Source: Pinus tabuliformis (taxonomy: Eukaryota; Streptophyta; Pinopsida; Pinales; Pinaceae). Taken from it: a stretch of DNA of 64,000 nucleotides. Made by a program: the position numbers and the translations under genes. The notes under the pieces were generated by a model. It was not told the origin of the DNA. It saw only the letters and a list, made by a program, of their open reading frames with translations, and did no database searches. The stretch's first letter is position 1. Each line of letters begins with the position of its first letter. Location of the stretch: assembly GCA_031772625.1 (NCBI GenBank), contig CM062805.1, forward strand, positions 519,103,683 through 519,167,682, read 5' to 3'. Below, in pieces: positions 11,537-23,926 of this stretch.

Positions 11537-13240
11537 CTTTTCAACCTAAAGATCAACGCGGGAATAAAGGGTGATTGTTCCGTTTAAAATAAATTTTTAA
11601 CGACGCTTTAGACACAACTTGCTTTTTCAATTTTAAAGAGTCGAGAAAAAGCTAAAGATGACTCTAGTCGCCTTCGATGTTTTAACGAGCCCGAAGTGAC
11701 AAATGCTCGGATGGACTTTTTCTATTATAGAGTCTGAAAAAGGCCAAAAGGAACTGCTCTGGAGTTCTAGGCAGAGGGTGTGCCAAACTTTTCGCAAAAC
11801 CGCAGAATACTTTTTAAGGTACGGGCGGTCGATCTTCCTGAATGCTGTGTTCAGTGCATTGCGATCAGTAGGGCGGCCGTCACAGCTTCCTAATGATAAA
11901 GGTTATATTCCTATAGGGGTCTCCCAATATATATGCGACGGTACGTGGGAGCACAATCCGTACTGGCGCTATCGTCCCTCAGGAGGAATCACCCACCTTC
12001 AACGAGATCGACAGTCACCAGGCTTTACGACGCCGGAACACGTCTCTAGCCTAGACCTCTATGTTGTGTGTTATGTTGCAAAGCGTTGTTAAGTTCATTC
12101 AGTTTATTTTAAGTTGATCTTTTTAGAAGTTTGCCTTTCTGGATCACCACGAGATGTATGATACAATTCCTAAATGCAGTCTAAAGATGATAAGCAAGCT
12201 TTATATCTTTTCAACTTTGAAAATCCTAGCTACTAAGGGAAAAGAAAGACACCATCTTTTCTCAAAGAGCAATCAGCACACTCTAATGCACTTTTCCTAA
12301 ATCAAACATGCAAACTATCAAGATGCAAATGCACAATGTAGGTGTTTGTTTTCCGCTTTCTTAGTATTGATGCCTACAAAGAAAGCTTTTTGTACAACTT
12401 TGAATTTGCTTTTAAATGACAACTACAAACAAGTTTACTTTTTCGAAATCAGAAAGGGTAGAAGAGAATAAAACACTTTACGACTTTCGAAATGAACACT
12501 TGTTTCGACACTTAAAAGAGACAAACTCAAACCAATAAGCAAAAGTAAATGTATAATCAACTGTAAACAGCCAATGAACTCTCTCCTAAGATCACAATCA
12601 ACAGATCTAAATCAAGGGCTACAGGATGATTATTTCACTCATGCAAAGGAAAACTGTAAATGATGCCACAAACACATAAAAACACTCACAGTCTTTTTGT
12701 ACAAAAGGAGGCGGAATTTAAGTAGAGAAAAGGAGTTATCAGACTGGTACCTATGCTGGTTACAGGCTGCAAAAAATCAAAGATCAAAACAGGGCAAAAC
12801 AGAGCAGAGAACCCCAGCTGCACAAGGCCGAACTGGATCAGCGCAACCTCAACACTGGGGTTTTGACATTCAGCACAGGTGGCCTTCACGGGACCTGTGT
12901 TGAAATGCAGAATCCCTTCACAGGGGTCGCGCTGAAGGAGAAACGAGAGTTTCTCACTGGGTTCTGGGTCACAGATTGCTGATTAATCTACTGTTTAGGC
13001 CAAATAAAAGCAACAAGCAAGGTGCAATCAAAGGGATGATTTGAGGGGGTACTAAGATTTATCACAAAGGATCATCAAATCATTTGTGAGTCCATTGTTC
13101 AGATCATAGACAAATCCAGTGATTGGATCAAAGCAGCAACTGTCTACTTTGCATCTGAGAAGAGCAGAAGCAGTTCGATTGTTGCTGTTGAGTCTATGAA
13201 ACAAACAATGATAGAGACACAAATAAAATGACTAAACAGA
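11537..13240 (-). other. Leader of the Tat-like element
   Basis: About 1.7 kb between primer site and gag with no credible gene. It contains further ttttaacga repeats (11590, 11680) and a GC-richer block at 12840-12930 with ttttgacattcagcaca, related to the cattcagc repeats inside the LTRs. Long untranslated leaders are usual for this lineage. Confidence 0.6.
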
Positions 13241-13260
13241 TCTCCCCACCGGAGTCACCA
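13241..13260 (-). promoter_or_regulatory. Primer-binding site of the Tat-like element
   Basis: On the minus strand the bases three positions inside the 5' LTR read tggtgactccggtggggaga. This is close to the tggcgactc..tggggac primer sites of Tat/Ogre elements, which are assigned to tRNA-Arg (recalled). It sets the element's orientation. Confidence 0.7.
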
Positions 13261-13263
13261 ATT

Positions 13264-14312
13264 TGTTGTGGGGAAAAATGACTATGCAGGACGATCCTAT
13301 CCACCTAAGGTGTGACAGTGCCTTAGCAACAAACAGAGACAGCTATTCTAGTATTCTTCCTTTATGAATTAAGAATGAAGAGAGATGTATGGACTAACCG
13401 ATGTCTTCCGTTTGTCCCTCGATCCGGTTTCTCTTCTCTTTGGGAGTTCACAGCTACTTGTCTTCTCACTCGCCCAGCTTCAACAGGTCTCTGCAAGATC
13501 ACAAGAGAAGAACACTACACAAAGACATAGATTCATAATCATAACTAGTTCAGGATTAGAAGTAAACTAAACATACTAATGCAATCATACATCAAAGATA
13601 CATCAGTATATGGGAGAAACCAAGATAGCTTTATTGATGAATAACAAGGTTCAGGAAGAGATACAACCCAAACGGCTCCAATCCATCATCTCCTTCCCAG
13701 CAAAATGGAATTCCTATCTTCACCTCCCTTCAAAGCATTAAGCACCCAATGATTCCAGTCTCAAACCAACAACAATTCTTTGCAATAACAAAATTCCAGC
13801 CTCTAGATCTCATGGAGGAGAGATCCATATATAGATGTTTGGAGAGAGGATGAGTCAGCTTGAGATCTAACTAGTGTCCTCTCCCTCTGTTAGTTCTTGA
13901 TTCCACTTGGAGGTTCTTGCTTCCACTTGGAGATTTGGAACCTCTTACTCATCATAGTCGAATTGCCTGAGGCAAGTGTCATTTTGGAAGCTTCCTGGGT
14001 TTTGACACCTTGTGGAATGAACTTGCCACATGTCAACTCTCACTCAGCACAGGTAGCCAGTGTTGGCTTTGACATTCAGCGTAGGTAGCCAGTGTTGGCT
14101 TTGACATTCAGCACAGACAGCTAGTGGAGCCACTGAATTGATCCTGAATTGACTTGTTTTTGAGCAGTTTCTGGTGGAGAACTTCTGTGAATTGCTGTGG
14201 TTTGTTAGCCTTGTTCCTCCAGGGGTAGGAAAAACATGTTTAGGGACTTTGGATCCCTTAGATTATGGACATTTCATGCTCAATGCTGTAAGGCACAAAA
14301 ATTTCTATAACA
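13264..14312 (-). repeat. Right (5') LTR of the Tat-like element
   Basis: 1049 bp, tgttgtgg to ataaca. It carries two tandem copies of a 32-bp unit (ggtagccagtgttggctttg...) around 14050-14115 where the left LTR has one. Open frames within it are mirrored in the other LTR and are not genes. Confidence 0.92.
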
Positions 14313-14317
14313 CGTTG

Positions 14318-15181
14318 GTCGAGCTATGCTTACGCATCCTCTCCTTGACAGTTGAGTGTGCGTTATCATCCTCGCTTTCCTAACGTCAAGTGAGCGTTCA
14401 AACCCTCACCCATCGGAATGAGTGAGTGACTCCATCCCTCTCCTTAATTGAGAGCATGCTTACGCACCCTTGCCCCATTCCCTAAAGGTCAAGCAAGCAA
14501 GAAATTCATTTTACTTATTGGGTGGCCCCTCTCAAATAAGTAACTAAAAATGCGATGGCAGCCAATCGAGCGTTCGTTACCTCTCCCATAGGTTGAGAGT
14601 TCGACAGGCTCACCCTCATCCATATGATGGATGAGCGATAAATCCCTCACCCTGCCGGGGGCATGATGGTGGCCCATTGGTTGAGCATGCTCCGCACCCT
14701 CTCCTTATCAGTCGAGCCCCTGCTAGTCCTCTCCCTTATGGTCGAGCAACTAAAGTTTCAATTTACTTATTGGGTGGGGGGGCTAACGGTCGAGCCCCTC
14801 ACCATCGAAATAGTGAATGACTTCGTCCCTCCAGTACTCTTGGGTTTACTTATTGGGTGGGGGGGCTTATGGTCGAGCAACTAAAGTTTCAATTTACTTA
14901 TTAGGTGGGGGGGCTAACGGTCGAGTGACTCCGTCCCTCCGGTCCTCTTGTGTTTACTTATTGGGTAGGGGGGCTTATGGTCGAGTAACTAAAGTTCCTC
15001 TCCTTATTAGTCAAGCCCCGTTGCTGGTCCTTATCAGTCGAGCCCCGTTTCCGGTCCTTGAGAGTCGAGTGTGCTTACGCACCCTATCGGTCCTCCCTTT
15101 TGGGGCCCCTCCCCTAAAAGAGAGTTGCTCGTCTTAGTTACTTATTTGAGAGGGGCCACGTTACCTCACCCTGCCGGTCCT
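14318..15181. repeat. TCGAGC repeat cluster between the two Ty3 elements
   Basis: About 860 bp made almost wholly of a few modules in varied order: ttacttattgggtggggggg (14516, 14762, 14846, 14894 and 14954 or close), cttatggtcgagc, ctaacggtcgag, cctctccttatcagtcgagc, gcttgcgcatcc-like ends and ccctgccgg. A second form, acttattgggtggcccctct followed by caaataagta, has 9-bp inverted ends (ttacttatt / aataagtaa); its mirror image lies at about 15137-15160. The open frames are repeat-encoded. Confidence 0.75.
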
Positions 15182-15186
15182 TGATG

Positions 15187-15815
15187 TGATCCGGATTTAA
15201 ACAGGAACGCAACAAATTACAGAGATAACCATATACACAAAGATGCAGTGGAAATAATACTTCATTTCATTAATGGAAAATACTGAAATATGCTTACAAC
15301 CAGAAATGGAAATAAACCAGCTAGGGCGATGGTAGCTTATCTCTGAGAAGAGATGTGATGGCTACATGCCTCTGAACTGTATTACAACTAGGCTCGAAGG
15401 CCTATTTATTGTTTAGAAACAATGGAAAACCATTAACATTCCAAAACCTAACCCTAGGAGAAGAAACGCCAAACTATGGGCCCCGTTTGGGGTAAATTGG
15501 TACATCAACTTCTCGGGGTCGTAACTTTGGCATATGATCTCCGTTTGACGCGTACAATAGCTCATTAGAAAGATCTATCCAAGCACTATCATTGTTGGAA
15601 CAGGCAACATTGGTCCATTCCATGGACCAATTTGGCCCCCGAATTCCCCAAAAAACGTTGTTTAGGGCCTCAAAACGGCTCCGGAAGTTCAGGACCCGAA
15701 AAACCGCTAAAAATAGTAAGTTGTGCTACAATTAAGGAAACTGAAAATGCTGAGAAAGACAATGGTGGGGGTCCAAGTGGACTTGGCAGGTGGCCACCAA
15801 TATCCACCTGGATCA
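15187..15815 (-). repeat. Left (3') LTR of the chromovirus
   Basis: 629 bp and collinear with 20443-21071. It is flanked inside by the polypurine tract at 15816-15831 and outside by the target duplication. Confidence 0.93.
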
Positions 15816-15825
15816 TTCCTCCCCC

Positions 15826-18800
15826 CTTAGGAAGCAATGGTCCCCATTGCGTTGAGCTCCTCCATGAGATGAGGAAACTTCTGCTGAACTTGTTCCCTGG
15901 TGAGCCACTTGCCCTGCTGAAGGAGTTGGCCTGCTTTGACAACTCGATACAGTTGGATATTCTATTGTCAAGTGTTCTTGATCTGTGTGTCCATGATCCG
16001 ATCAGTTGCAGCTTGTTCCATGCAGTCGGGATTTAATTCTGTGGGTTTGAGTTGTTCTGCAATGTCGGATGTGTCTAGCAATGGTGGAAAGTATGGCCGA
16101 AGGCGGTCCACATTGAACACTGGGTGCAGGCCAAGGAATGGGGGAATGCTGAGCTCAAATGCATTGTCTCCCATAGCCTTAGTAATGGTGTAAGGACCAT
16201 ATCGGAGTGGTCTCAATTTCCGATAGGCTCCAGTAAGGCGTTCCTTTTGCAAATGCAACCAGACTTTGTCGCCCACCTGAAACTTGTGTGGCACCCGGTG
16301 TTGATCATGTCGCTGCTTTTACTTGGCATTTGATTTCTCAAGAATGTCATGGACCTACTGGCGAATATGTTGGATGCGCTCAATGAAGTTGGTGGCCTTA
16401 TCTGTTTCGGACTGGACATGAGCTGAATTCATGTGAGTAGCTGCAAGTGGCACGACCACATCAATGGGGCATAGTGGCTAGAATCCCAAACCCACCTGAA
16501 AAGGGCTATGGCCAATGGAGCTGTGAAGAGCTCGGTTGTAGCTGTGCTGAACATAGGGTAGGCTCTCTTCCCATGTGCATGGATGCTTTGAGTTATACAT
16601 GTGCAGAATGTGCACAATCATCCTGTTGACAACCTCTGTCTGGCCATCAGTTTGAGGATGGAAGGCTGTGGACTTCGTGAGTTTGGTGTCCAGCATTGAC
16701 CAGAGACTGGACCAAAATGTGCTGAGAAACCGACTGTCTCGATCTGAGATGATAGACTGTGGGATCCCAAAGTGCACCCACACTCGTTCAAAGAAGAGTT
16801 TAGCAGTGGCTTCTGCCGTGATATTCTTCTTGCAGGCCACCATAATGGCCATCTTCGAGAACCTGTCGATGACCACAAAAACACAGTCATTTCCATGCTT
16901 AGTGGAAGGAAGGCCTGACATGTAATCCATGGAGATGGATTCCCAAGGTCGACTAGGGGTAGGCAACGGGGTATAGAGGCCGTGATTCTTAATGGTCGGT
17001 TTGGAAATGGCACAGGCAGTACATGATCAGATGTACTTCCCAACATCCTGTCGAAGATTCGGCCAATAGAAATAATTTTGCAGTACTGCCACTGTTTTCT
17101 CGACCCCGAAATGCCCAACAGCCCGACTGTAGTGTGCTTCCCAAATCATCTTTCCACGCTCGCTTGAAGGAACACAAAGGTGACCGAGGTGGCATAATAA
17201 GGCATCCTGGAGGTGAAAATCTGCAACATGCCGACCCTCCAAGAGTGTCTGGTATGTGTGGCCGAATTCTGGGTTGCTTTTGTAGAGAAGTGGCCAATCA
17301 GAAGTCTCATGCCCACAAGAGTTGAGCACGGTGGTTAGCGCCATGATCGGTGGCCGACTAAGGCAATCTGCAACATTATTGGTGCTGCCCTTTTTATACT
17401 TGATATTCAAGTGAAATTGTTGCAGGTATGTAGACCACTTCTGATGGCGATCATTCTGCAATTTCCCTTGGGTCTGTATGAACTGCAGAGGTCGATGGTC
17501 TGTGTGGATGACCGTTTCCTTCCCCAAAATGTAATGCTTCCATTGTCGGTAGGCCTGTACAATGGAATACATCTCTTTATCATAAGTGGGGTACTTCCGG
17601 TCTATGTCTGAAAGTGTTTCACTGTGATATGCCACTGGATGTCCATGTTGAGTAAGGACTGCCCCAATAGCATAGTCAGAGGCATCTGTCTCGACCTCAA
17701 ATGGTTGTTGTAAATCTGGTAACGCGAGAACTGGTGCCGTGCAGAGGCGATCCTTCAACTCCCTGAATGCCTTCTGTTGAGATTCAGACCAAAAGAATTT
17801 TGCTTTCGCCCCGCCCTTAGTGACTTGACTCAAGGGCCAAGAAATATGAAAAAACCCCAACACAAACCTACGGTAGAAGTTGGCAAGGCCTAGAAAGCTA
17901 CGGAGCTCTATTAGAGTGGTTGGAGAGGGCCAATCCCGAATGACTTGGATCTTGGCTGGATCGACATGCACCCCCTGTTCATCAATGATGTATCCCAGAT
18001 ACTGAACCTGGGTCATGCCAAAAGTGCATTTCTTCAAATTGGCACATAGCTTGTGTTGCCACAGTGTTTGGAGAACCTGTCGGATGTGGTGGAGGTGCTC
18101 TTCCCAACTCTGGCAGAAGATCAGAATGTCATCCAAGTATACTACTACAAAGGAGTTGGTGAATGGCCGGAAGATGTCATCCATTAGCCTCATAAAGGTT
18201 GCAGGAGCATTCGTCAATCCGAAAGGCATGACCAACCATTCGAAGAGGCCCTCCTTGGATTTGAAGGAAGTCTTCCACACATCGGAGGGTTCGATTGGTA
18301 CCTGGTGATATCCTGACTTCAGATCGATCGTGCTGAAATACTTCGCCCCCTTTAGTTGGTCTAGGAGGTCATCAATCCGCAGGATCGGGTACCTATTATG
18401 GACAGTGATCTTGTTCAGCGCCCGATAGTCAATAGAGAGTCTCCACATCCCATCCTTCTTCTGTACCAACATGATCGGGCTCCAACAGGGCGATGAACTC
18501 GGATGTATGTGAGCTTTCTACAGGAGCTCCTGAATCTGCCTCTTGATTTCATCGTTCTCCAGAACGGAGCGCCGATAAATTGGTCCATTGGGTAGCAGCG
18601 CACCTAGGGTCAGATCGATGGAGTGCTTGACTTGACAGTGCAGAGGAACCCCTGCCGGGGAGGTGAAGATGTCCTTGTACTCCTCCACAACCTTGTCCAT
18701 CTGTAGTTGTCGTGCAGAGGGACCCCGTTTGGAGGCCGCGACCACTGTCTTCTTCTTTCCTTGAGGGCTTATCATCAGGAAAACAAATTTCCTGGTTTTG

Positions 18801-19390
18801 GAAATGATCTTACTGTATTGTTTTGCAGTAATCAATGAGATGGCGGCAGGTGGTGCTACCTCTGGTATCCTGAACAACTTATTTCCCATTGTAATAATAA
18901 CAGCACGGGGCCTTGATTCATACACGGCATGTCACTGCCACAAGTATGGTTGTCCTAGTAATACATCACAAACTTCAAGGGGAGCAATGTCACACAATAC
19001 CTCATCCGTGAAGGGCTTGATGTTGTATGGAAGGCGACACTGCCGGCTCACGCGAAGATCTCGTCCTTGGTGGAGCCACCCGATGGTGTATGGTTGTGGA
19101 TGTGCTGTGGTCGGTAAGCCCAACCGCTTCACGACCTCTGCCGAAATGAGGTTCTTTTGACTCCCGCTATCAACAATGAACTGTATCGGGAAGCCCTTTA
19201 CCCACATCTGGGAGTGGAAGAGACGCTCCTCCTCCTCTGGATCTTCGGGTTCATTTTTCTGGATCTTCGCGGTAGCAACAGTGGCGCTGGGATCCGCATC
19301 AATGATCTGCTTCCCTTTTTCATACCCCTTATCGGGTTCTGACTCAGAGTCGGAACATGCATCTGATTCTGAAACCTTTAGCTCAGCCAC
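15826..19390 (-). pseudogene. Chromovirus pol: protease, RT, RNase H, integrase, chromodomain
   Basis: All open segments (19390-18932, 18925-18518, 18472-17027, 16966-16478, 16294-15968) share one frame. Protease: VDSGSQKNLI with active Asp intact. [32 protein letters not shown] and YLDD all present. RNase [13 protein letters not shown]. Integrase: an HHCC finger near the end of the long segment, then MDYMSGLP, SDRDSRF and TDGQTE carrying D, D and E. The C-terminal GLHPVFNVDRLRPY is followed by a chromodomain-like LYRVVKAGQ...WLTREQVQQKF. Stops are at 18932 (TGA), 18518 (TAG), 17027 (TGA), 16478 (TAG), 16355 (TAG), 16319 (TAA), 15968 (TGA) and about 15962 (TAG). No frameshift was seen. It cannot make a full polyprotein. 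Confidence 0.93.
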
Positions 19391-20401
19391 TAGTGACTGC
19401 TTGGCCCGACACTCACTTGTGTTGTGAGTGGAGCTCTTATGGAACTTGCACCATTTTCCAGTGTCCTTTCTCGGCTTCGCAGCGCTGTTCTTTGCTTGCA
19501 GCTTCGGCTGGTTGTCTTGGGCTGTCCCGCCTTGGCTTTGTCCTTTGTTCTATGGTTTAGGGGCACCTTTCCCCTGCTTTGGATTCGCAGATCCAAAGTC
19601 TCGCTTCTTTTGTTTAAACTTCAGCTCGACCTTGACGGCATATCGGTATGCTACGCCGAGCGAGGGGATGTTTAGGAATTGTATTTCTTCCTGGATGTAC
19701 TTGTGCAGGCAGCCACGGTATTTGAGTAGCAAATGTTGCTCCGAATCCTTGATACCCAACTTTGTGCGAAGGGTATGGAAAAGATTGGTGAACTCCGGCA
19801 CGTCTTGGTCCCTTCCCTGCCACAGTGTGGTCCACTTTATGTATTCATCCTCATAGCTTCCGACAGGGTAGTACTGCTCCTTGATGGCATCCCGGAACGA
19901 ATCCCAGGTGGGTGCGGCTGAAAATAGCGAGCCAGTACTTTCATCCTTCTGCTCGCAGTAGGTTTCCCACCAGTCCTTGACGTGGGAGGCTGCTTTGAGA
20001 AGAGCAAAAACAATCTTTTCCCGACTCGAAAATTCATGAACAGAAAAATAACCCTCTAGTAGATTTAACCATTTATCTACGACATCTGTGTCTATCTGAC
20101 CCTCGAATATGGGGATTTCAAAATTAACTTGTACCTTAAAGGGTGTGGCGTTTCCAGAGTAGCTGCTGGAAGCCGATGCGTTGCTTCTGGGTAGCCGCTA
20201 AAGGATCTGGGCAAAGCTGTCCATCATCGCGTTCCGTTGTCGCTCGAGGGCTTCTTCAAGCAAGATTTTGATGGGATCTCCTGCCCCCTCATCTTTCTTC
20301 TCGTCTGCCATGGGAGGCCGTCGGGATTTGCGAGGCTGGTCTTGCAAAGGTTCAACAAGTTCAAGCCCTAACTCCTTATATCCCGACCTTGTTGGGGACA
20401 T
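19391..20401 (-). pseudogene. Chromovirus gag
   Basis: Same frame as pol, starting either at 20401 (MSPTRSGYKEL) or, to match the copy at 1249, at 20311 (MADEKKDEGAG). A retrotransposon gag domain follows (FEGQIDTDVVDKWL, HVKDWWETY, WDSFRDAIKEQYYP, LHKYIQEEIQFL), then a basic tail and a C-H-C knuckle-like WCKFHKSSTHNTSEC just before protease. Nonsense codons interrupt it at 20198 (TAG) and 19550 (TAG). Gag and pol are fused in one frame, as usual in this clade. Confidence 0.88.
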
Positions 20402-20429
20402 GCAAAGAAAAACAGAGAAAAAGCAGACC

Positions 20430-20441
20430 GCTCTAATACCA
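20430..20441 (-). promoter_or_regulatory. Primer-binding site of the chromovirus
   Basis: On the minus strand tggtattagagc lies one base inside the 5' LTR; it is one mismatch from the initiator-Met tRNA site tggtatcagagc. Most plant chromoviruses prime this way. Confidence 0.85.
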
Positions 20442-20442
20442 C

Positions 20443-21071
20443 TGATCCGGATTTAAACAGGAACGCAACAAATTATAGAGATAACCATATACACAAAGAT
20501 GCAGTGGAAATAATACTTCATTTCATTAATGGAAAATACTGAAATATGCTTACAACCAGAAATGGAAATAAACCAGCTAGGGCGATGGTAGCTTATCTCT
20601 GAGAAGAGATGTGATGGCTACATGCCTCTGAATTGTATTACAATGAGGCTCGAAGGCCTATTTATTGTTGAGAAACAATGGAAAACCCTTAACATTCCAA
20701 AACCTAACCCTAGGAGATGAAACGCCAAACTGTGGGCCCCGTTTGGGGTAAATTGGTACATTAACTTCCCGGGGTCGTAACTTTGGCATATGATCTCCGT
20801 TTGACGCGTACAATAGCTCATTAGAAAGATCTATCCGAGCACTATCATTGTTGGAATGGGCAACATCGGTCCATTCCATGGACCCATGTTGCCCTCGGAT
20901 TCCCCAAAAAACATCGTTTAGGGCCTCAAAACGGCTCCGGAAGTTGAGGACCCGAAAAACTGCTAAAAATAGTAAGTTGTGCTACAATTAAGGAAACTGA
21001 AAATGCTGAGAAAGACAATGGTGGGGGTCCAGGTGGACTTGGCAGGTGGCCACCAATATCCACCTGGATCA
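20443..21071 (-). repeat. Right (5') LTR of the chromovirus
   Basis: 629 bp and collinear with the left LTR. The most diverged patch is near 20880 (gacccatgttgccctcgg against gaccaatttggcccccg). Confidence 0.93.
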
Positions 21072-21076
21072 TGATG

Positions 21077-22606
21077 CTTATTGGGTGGGGGGGCGTTGGT
21101 CCAGCGTGCTTGCGCATCCTCTATTTCACTTCGAAACACTGATTCTTTGCGGAGCAATTCGATGGCGGCCCTTATGGTCGAGCTTGTTGTAGCACCCTTC
21201 TATTTCACTCCGAAATCTGTGGAGATGTAATTAAGCTTTAGTAGACAATGCATATATTATATATGTAATTATGCAATCTCAGAATGGAGAATATTAGATC
21301 AAAATTTCCTCTCCTTATATTGAGAGCCCTGCCGGGGGCTTCCTTTCCTTAATAGTCGAGCATGATTACGCATCCTTGATGCAGGAGGGATGGAGTCACT
21401 CACTATTCATATGGTGAGGGATTTGCAGAAGGGAAATGCCTCATATCTTTATATATGTTGCAGTTGTTTTCACAAGATTGATATATTTTCTAGTCTCTGG
21501 TACAAGAATCACTTCTTTGAGGGCACAGCCTCAAAGGCTATATGCGCATCCACTTCGTTTTAATTCATTTGACCCATCGATTTGTCTAATCATTGATCGA
21601 GTGATGGTCTTGCTCTCACCTTCCATATTCATTCGGCCCCCCCACCCAATAAGTAACTCAAGGTCGAAGGTTTCAAGCTACGCATCCTAGCTCCTTGACC
21701 TCTATTATATATGTTGCATCAGTCATTCACCAAAAAAAGAGAATATATCCTGGCCAAATATCTTCCAGACCATATCTCTTTATCTCATTTCATTCTTCAA
21801 TTAGGTTGTTTCAGTTGCATCGGTCATTCACCAACAGCAAGGGAAGACCTAATCCTAGACCACAATCTTCAAGACCTAACCTCATTCTGAAATGAAAATG
21901 ATTCGGTAGTTTCTTAGCAAATTTTTAGTGAAACTACCAAAAGAATATTACATAAGCATTACCTTATGATGCTTCAACTAGAATAGATAAGGCTTTGAGC
22001 CTCGTACTTAGGGACTTATCCATGAATTGTCCTAACTAGTTGTTTATACTGGACAAGAAGGGTTGGTTGTTCCACTGCGGGATGGGATAAGAAAGGGTTG
22101 GTTGTTCTGTCCTTACTTCCAAAGACAGACAGAAGGTAAGACATATTCTTCTACCTATCCTAGAGAGGTAGGGGAAGTAAGGATAAGCTTGACCAGTACT
22201 CATACTCATTAGGAAGCTAGGTCAGAATGCGATCAGCGTAAGTGTAGGTGTGAGTATTTGCTATAAATATTACTGGATAGTTGGCTAGATGGAAGTAGTA
22301 GTGGTAGGGGGATGGTTAGAATGGTCTTGGTTGTACTATTTGGTAGGGGTAGTTCAAGTTATAGGTGATAGTAGTTCATGTTAGGATCTGCCTTCTGATT
22401 GTCCTGATTGCTATGCCTCCCGCCCCATAGATAGGGAAGAAAGCTTGTCAGGCGAGATAAGGAAGACAACCAAGTAGGAAGGGTTAGGTTGGATAGGAAG
22501 CTAGATAGATAGGCCAGGTTTATAGATAGGATTTACCACTCCAATCAATAGGCTTTGTAGGAACTGTCTGTCTGTGAAATTAGCTAACAAAATATCCGCA
22601 GATTTC
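21077..22606. other. Spacer with TCGAGC modules and an AT-palindrome
   Basis: Begins with the other half of the repeat split by the chromovirus (cttattgggtggggggg, then gcttgcgcatcc). More TCGAGC modules are at 21165-21190 and 21310-21420, and a reversed cccccacccaataagtaa at about 21640. An AT-palindrome lies reversed at about 21230-21282. 21690-21890 partly repeats itself (gttgcat...gtcattcacc twice). No gene seen. Confidence 0.5.
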
Positions 22607-22750
22607 GGAGTTCTTTAGAAGGGAATTTCTCTGTTAATCATCTGTGTTACGGAGTTCTTTAGAAGGGGATTGCTCTGTTAATCATCTGTGTTACAGATTT
22701 CTTTAGAAGGGAATTGCTCCATTAATCATTTGAGTTGCGAAGTTCTTTAC
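22607..22750 (+). repeat. 44-bp tandem repeat, three copies plus part
   Basis: Units start at 22607, 22651 and 22695, each near ggagttctttagaaggg followed by ctctgttaatcatctgtg. A fourth is cut off after gaagttcttta. The third unit is the most diverged. The start of the first is preceded by a shorter match. Confidence 0.85.
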
Positions 22751-23926
22751 CACCTTGACCCACCGACCCAGAAGAATTTCATCTCTTCCTTCGGCGATGA
22801 GGAAGCATAAGCTGGCTTGACTAAAAGGAGAGGTTTTCTCTTAATAGCAGAGCTCGGCGATAAGGTTTTCGTGCCCCAACTAGGTCCACTGAATCCACAT
22901 ATACTTTTGCTAGTGGGTCTACAGCTGGATAAATTGCTTAGTCAACGGCTTAATCTTATGCTGCTACTGCTACTATCTTTGCCTCTGTTTCTATCTGGAT
23001 CTATTGCTGGTTTTGGCCGACTGGGTATGGCTTTGGATATAGTGACTATTCTGGCTAGATAGGATGGATGGGAGGATGCTGGCTTGGGATGACTGGCCTT
23101 GCTTAGTGAGCGACCGTGGGAAATGAAAGTGGGAGAACTTGGCCTTATGACTTGATACACTAATGGGGTGTACCCGTAGTCAACGTGGAAAATTGAAGAG
23201 TGAGAAGGTGGCCTATCAGTTCTCCATTAGTAGCCCTGGTACCCGCTAAATTGGAGAGTTCAACACGCTTGCTCAAAGTGGGTAAATGGAGTAAGAAAAG
23301 GGGAATATTTCTTTGAACTGCCTACTCTCTTCCCGAAACTACCGCAAGTGACTGTTCTCTGTGCAGTGCCAACAGATCTCCTCGCTTATTGACTTGAACC
23401 ACTAACCTAATGAGCTAACCTAATGAGCAGAAGGAACTTATGGCACCTGACAAAGAGCAAACATCTTATCTCAACTACTTGACTTGAGTCCCAGTACTGA
23501 AAGACGTCACTTCAGGAGTTGACTTCAGAAGGAAATGCTATTTGATCAAAACCACTAGCACTAGCACTTACCCGGAGTATCAGTACTGCAAGCCGAGAAA
23601 TCAATCAATCACTTCCCTCTGCGATAAAAGGAGTGAAAGGCAATGAAAAGCAACTTAAAATCCATGAACCGAAGGACTCAATAATGGAAAGAGCGTGCGA
23701 GAGGAGAGAACGAGCCCAGACGCCCCTCTTTCTCTCTACGACCACTTACAGCTGGAACTGAAAGTAAAGAATCTCTAAGCAAAGCCACTTGCTGGACTGA
23801 AGGAATGAATTCATGAGCTGCTTTCCCGATAGCTAAAAGCCAAAAGCGATAGTACGAGAGAAAGCAGAGATAGACGAGACTACTACTACTACTAGAGAAC
23901 AGTAACTTGGCTAGCTGGCTCTCTTT

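Larger units (their letters stand above)
6428..14317 (-). mobile_element. Complete non-autonomous Ty3/gypsy element, Tat/Ogre-like
   Basis: The body is 6433-14312, flanked by a 5-bp target duplication cgttg at 6428-6432 and 14313-14317. The LTRs begin tgttgtgggg and end ataaca. Coding is on the minus strand, so the right LTR is the 5' one. The primer site next to it (minus-strand tggtgactccggtggggag) resembles the tRNA-Arg-type site used by Tat/Ogre elements, and a purine tract (ttagggggcaa) abuts the left LTR. The only long ORF is gag-protease; there is no reverse transcriptase or integrase in about 5.8 kb, so it must have moved in trans. The flanking DNA is a TCGAGC-family repeat interrupted exactly at the duplication. 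Confidence 0.92.
15182..21076 (-). mobile_element. Complete Ty3/gypsy chromovirus, inactivated by stops
   Basis: The body is 15187-21071 between target duplications tgatg (15182-15186 and 21072-21076). Both LTRs are 629 bp, tgatccgg to ggatca. Coding is on the minus strand. The primer site is of the initiator-Met type, and a purine tract (minus strand cctaaggggggaggaa, 15816-15831) precedes the 3' LTR. Gag, protease, RT, RNase H, integrase and a chromodomain lie in one reading frame from about 20401 to 15826, broken only by nonsense codons. By eye the LTRs differ at about 24 sites (roughly 4%). The target is a TCGAGC-family module (ccttgatg, then cttattgggtggggggg). Confidence 0.95.

Noticed and set aside
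16478..17325. Alternative ORFs in other frames over the chromovirus pol
   Set aside because: Shadows of the integrase and RNase H coding frame.
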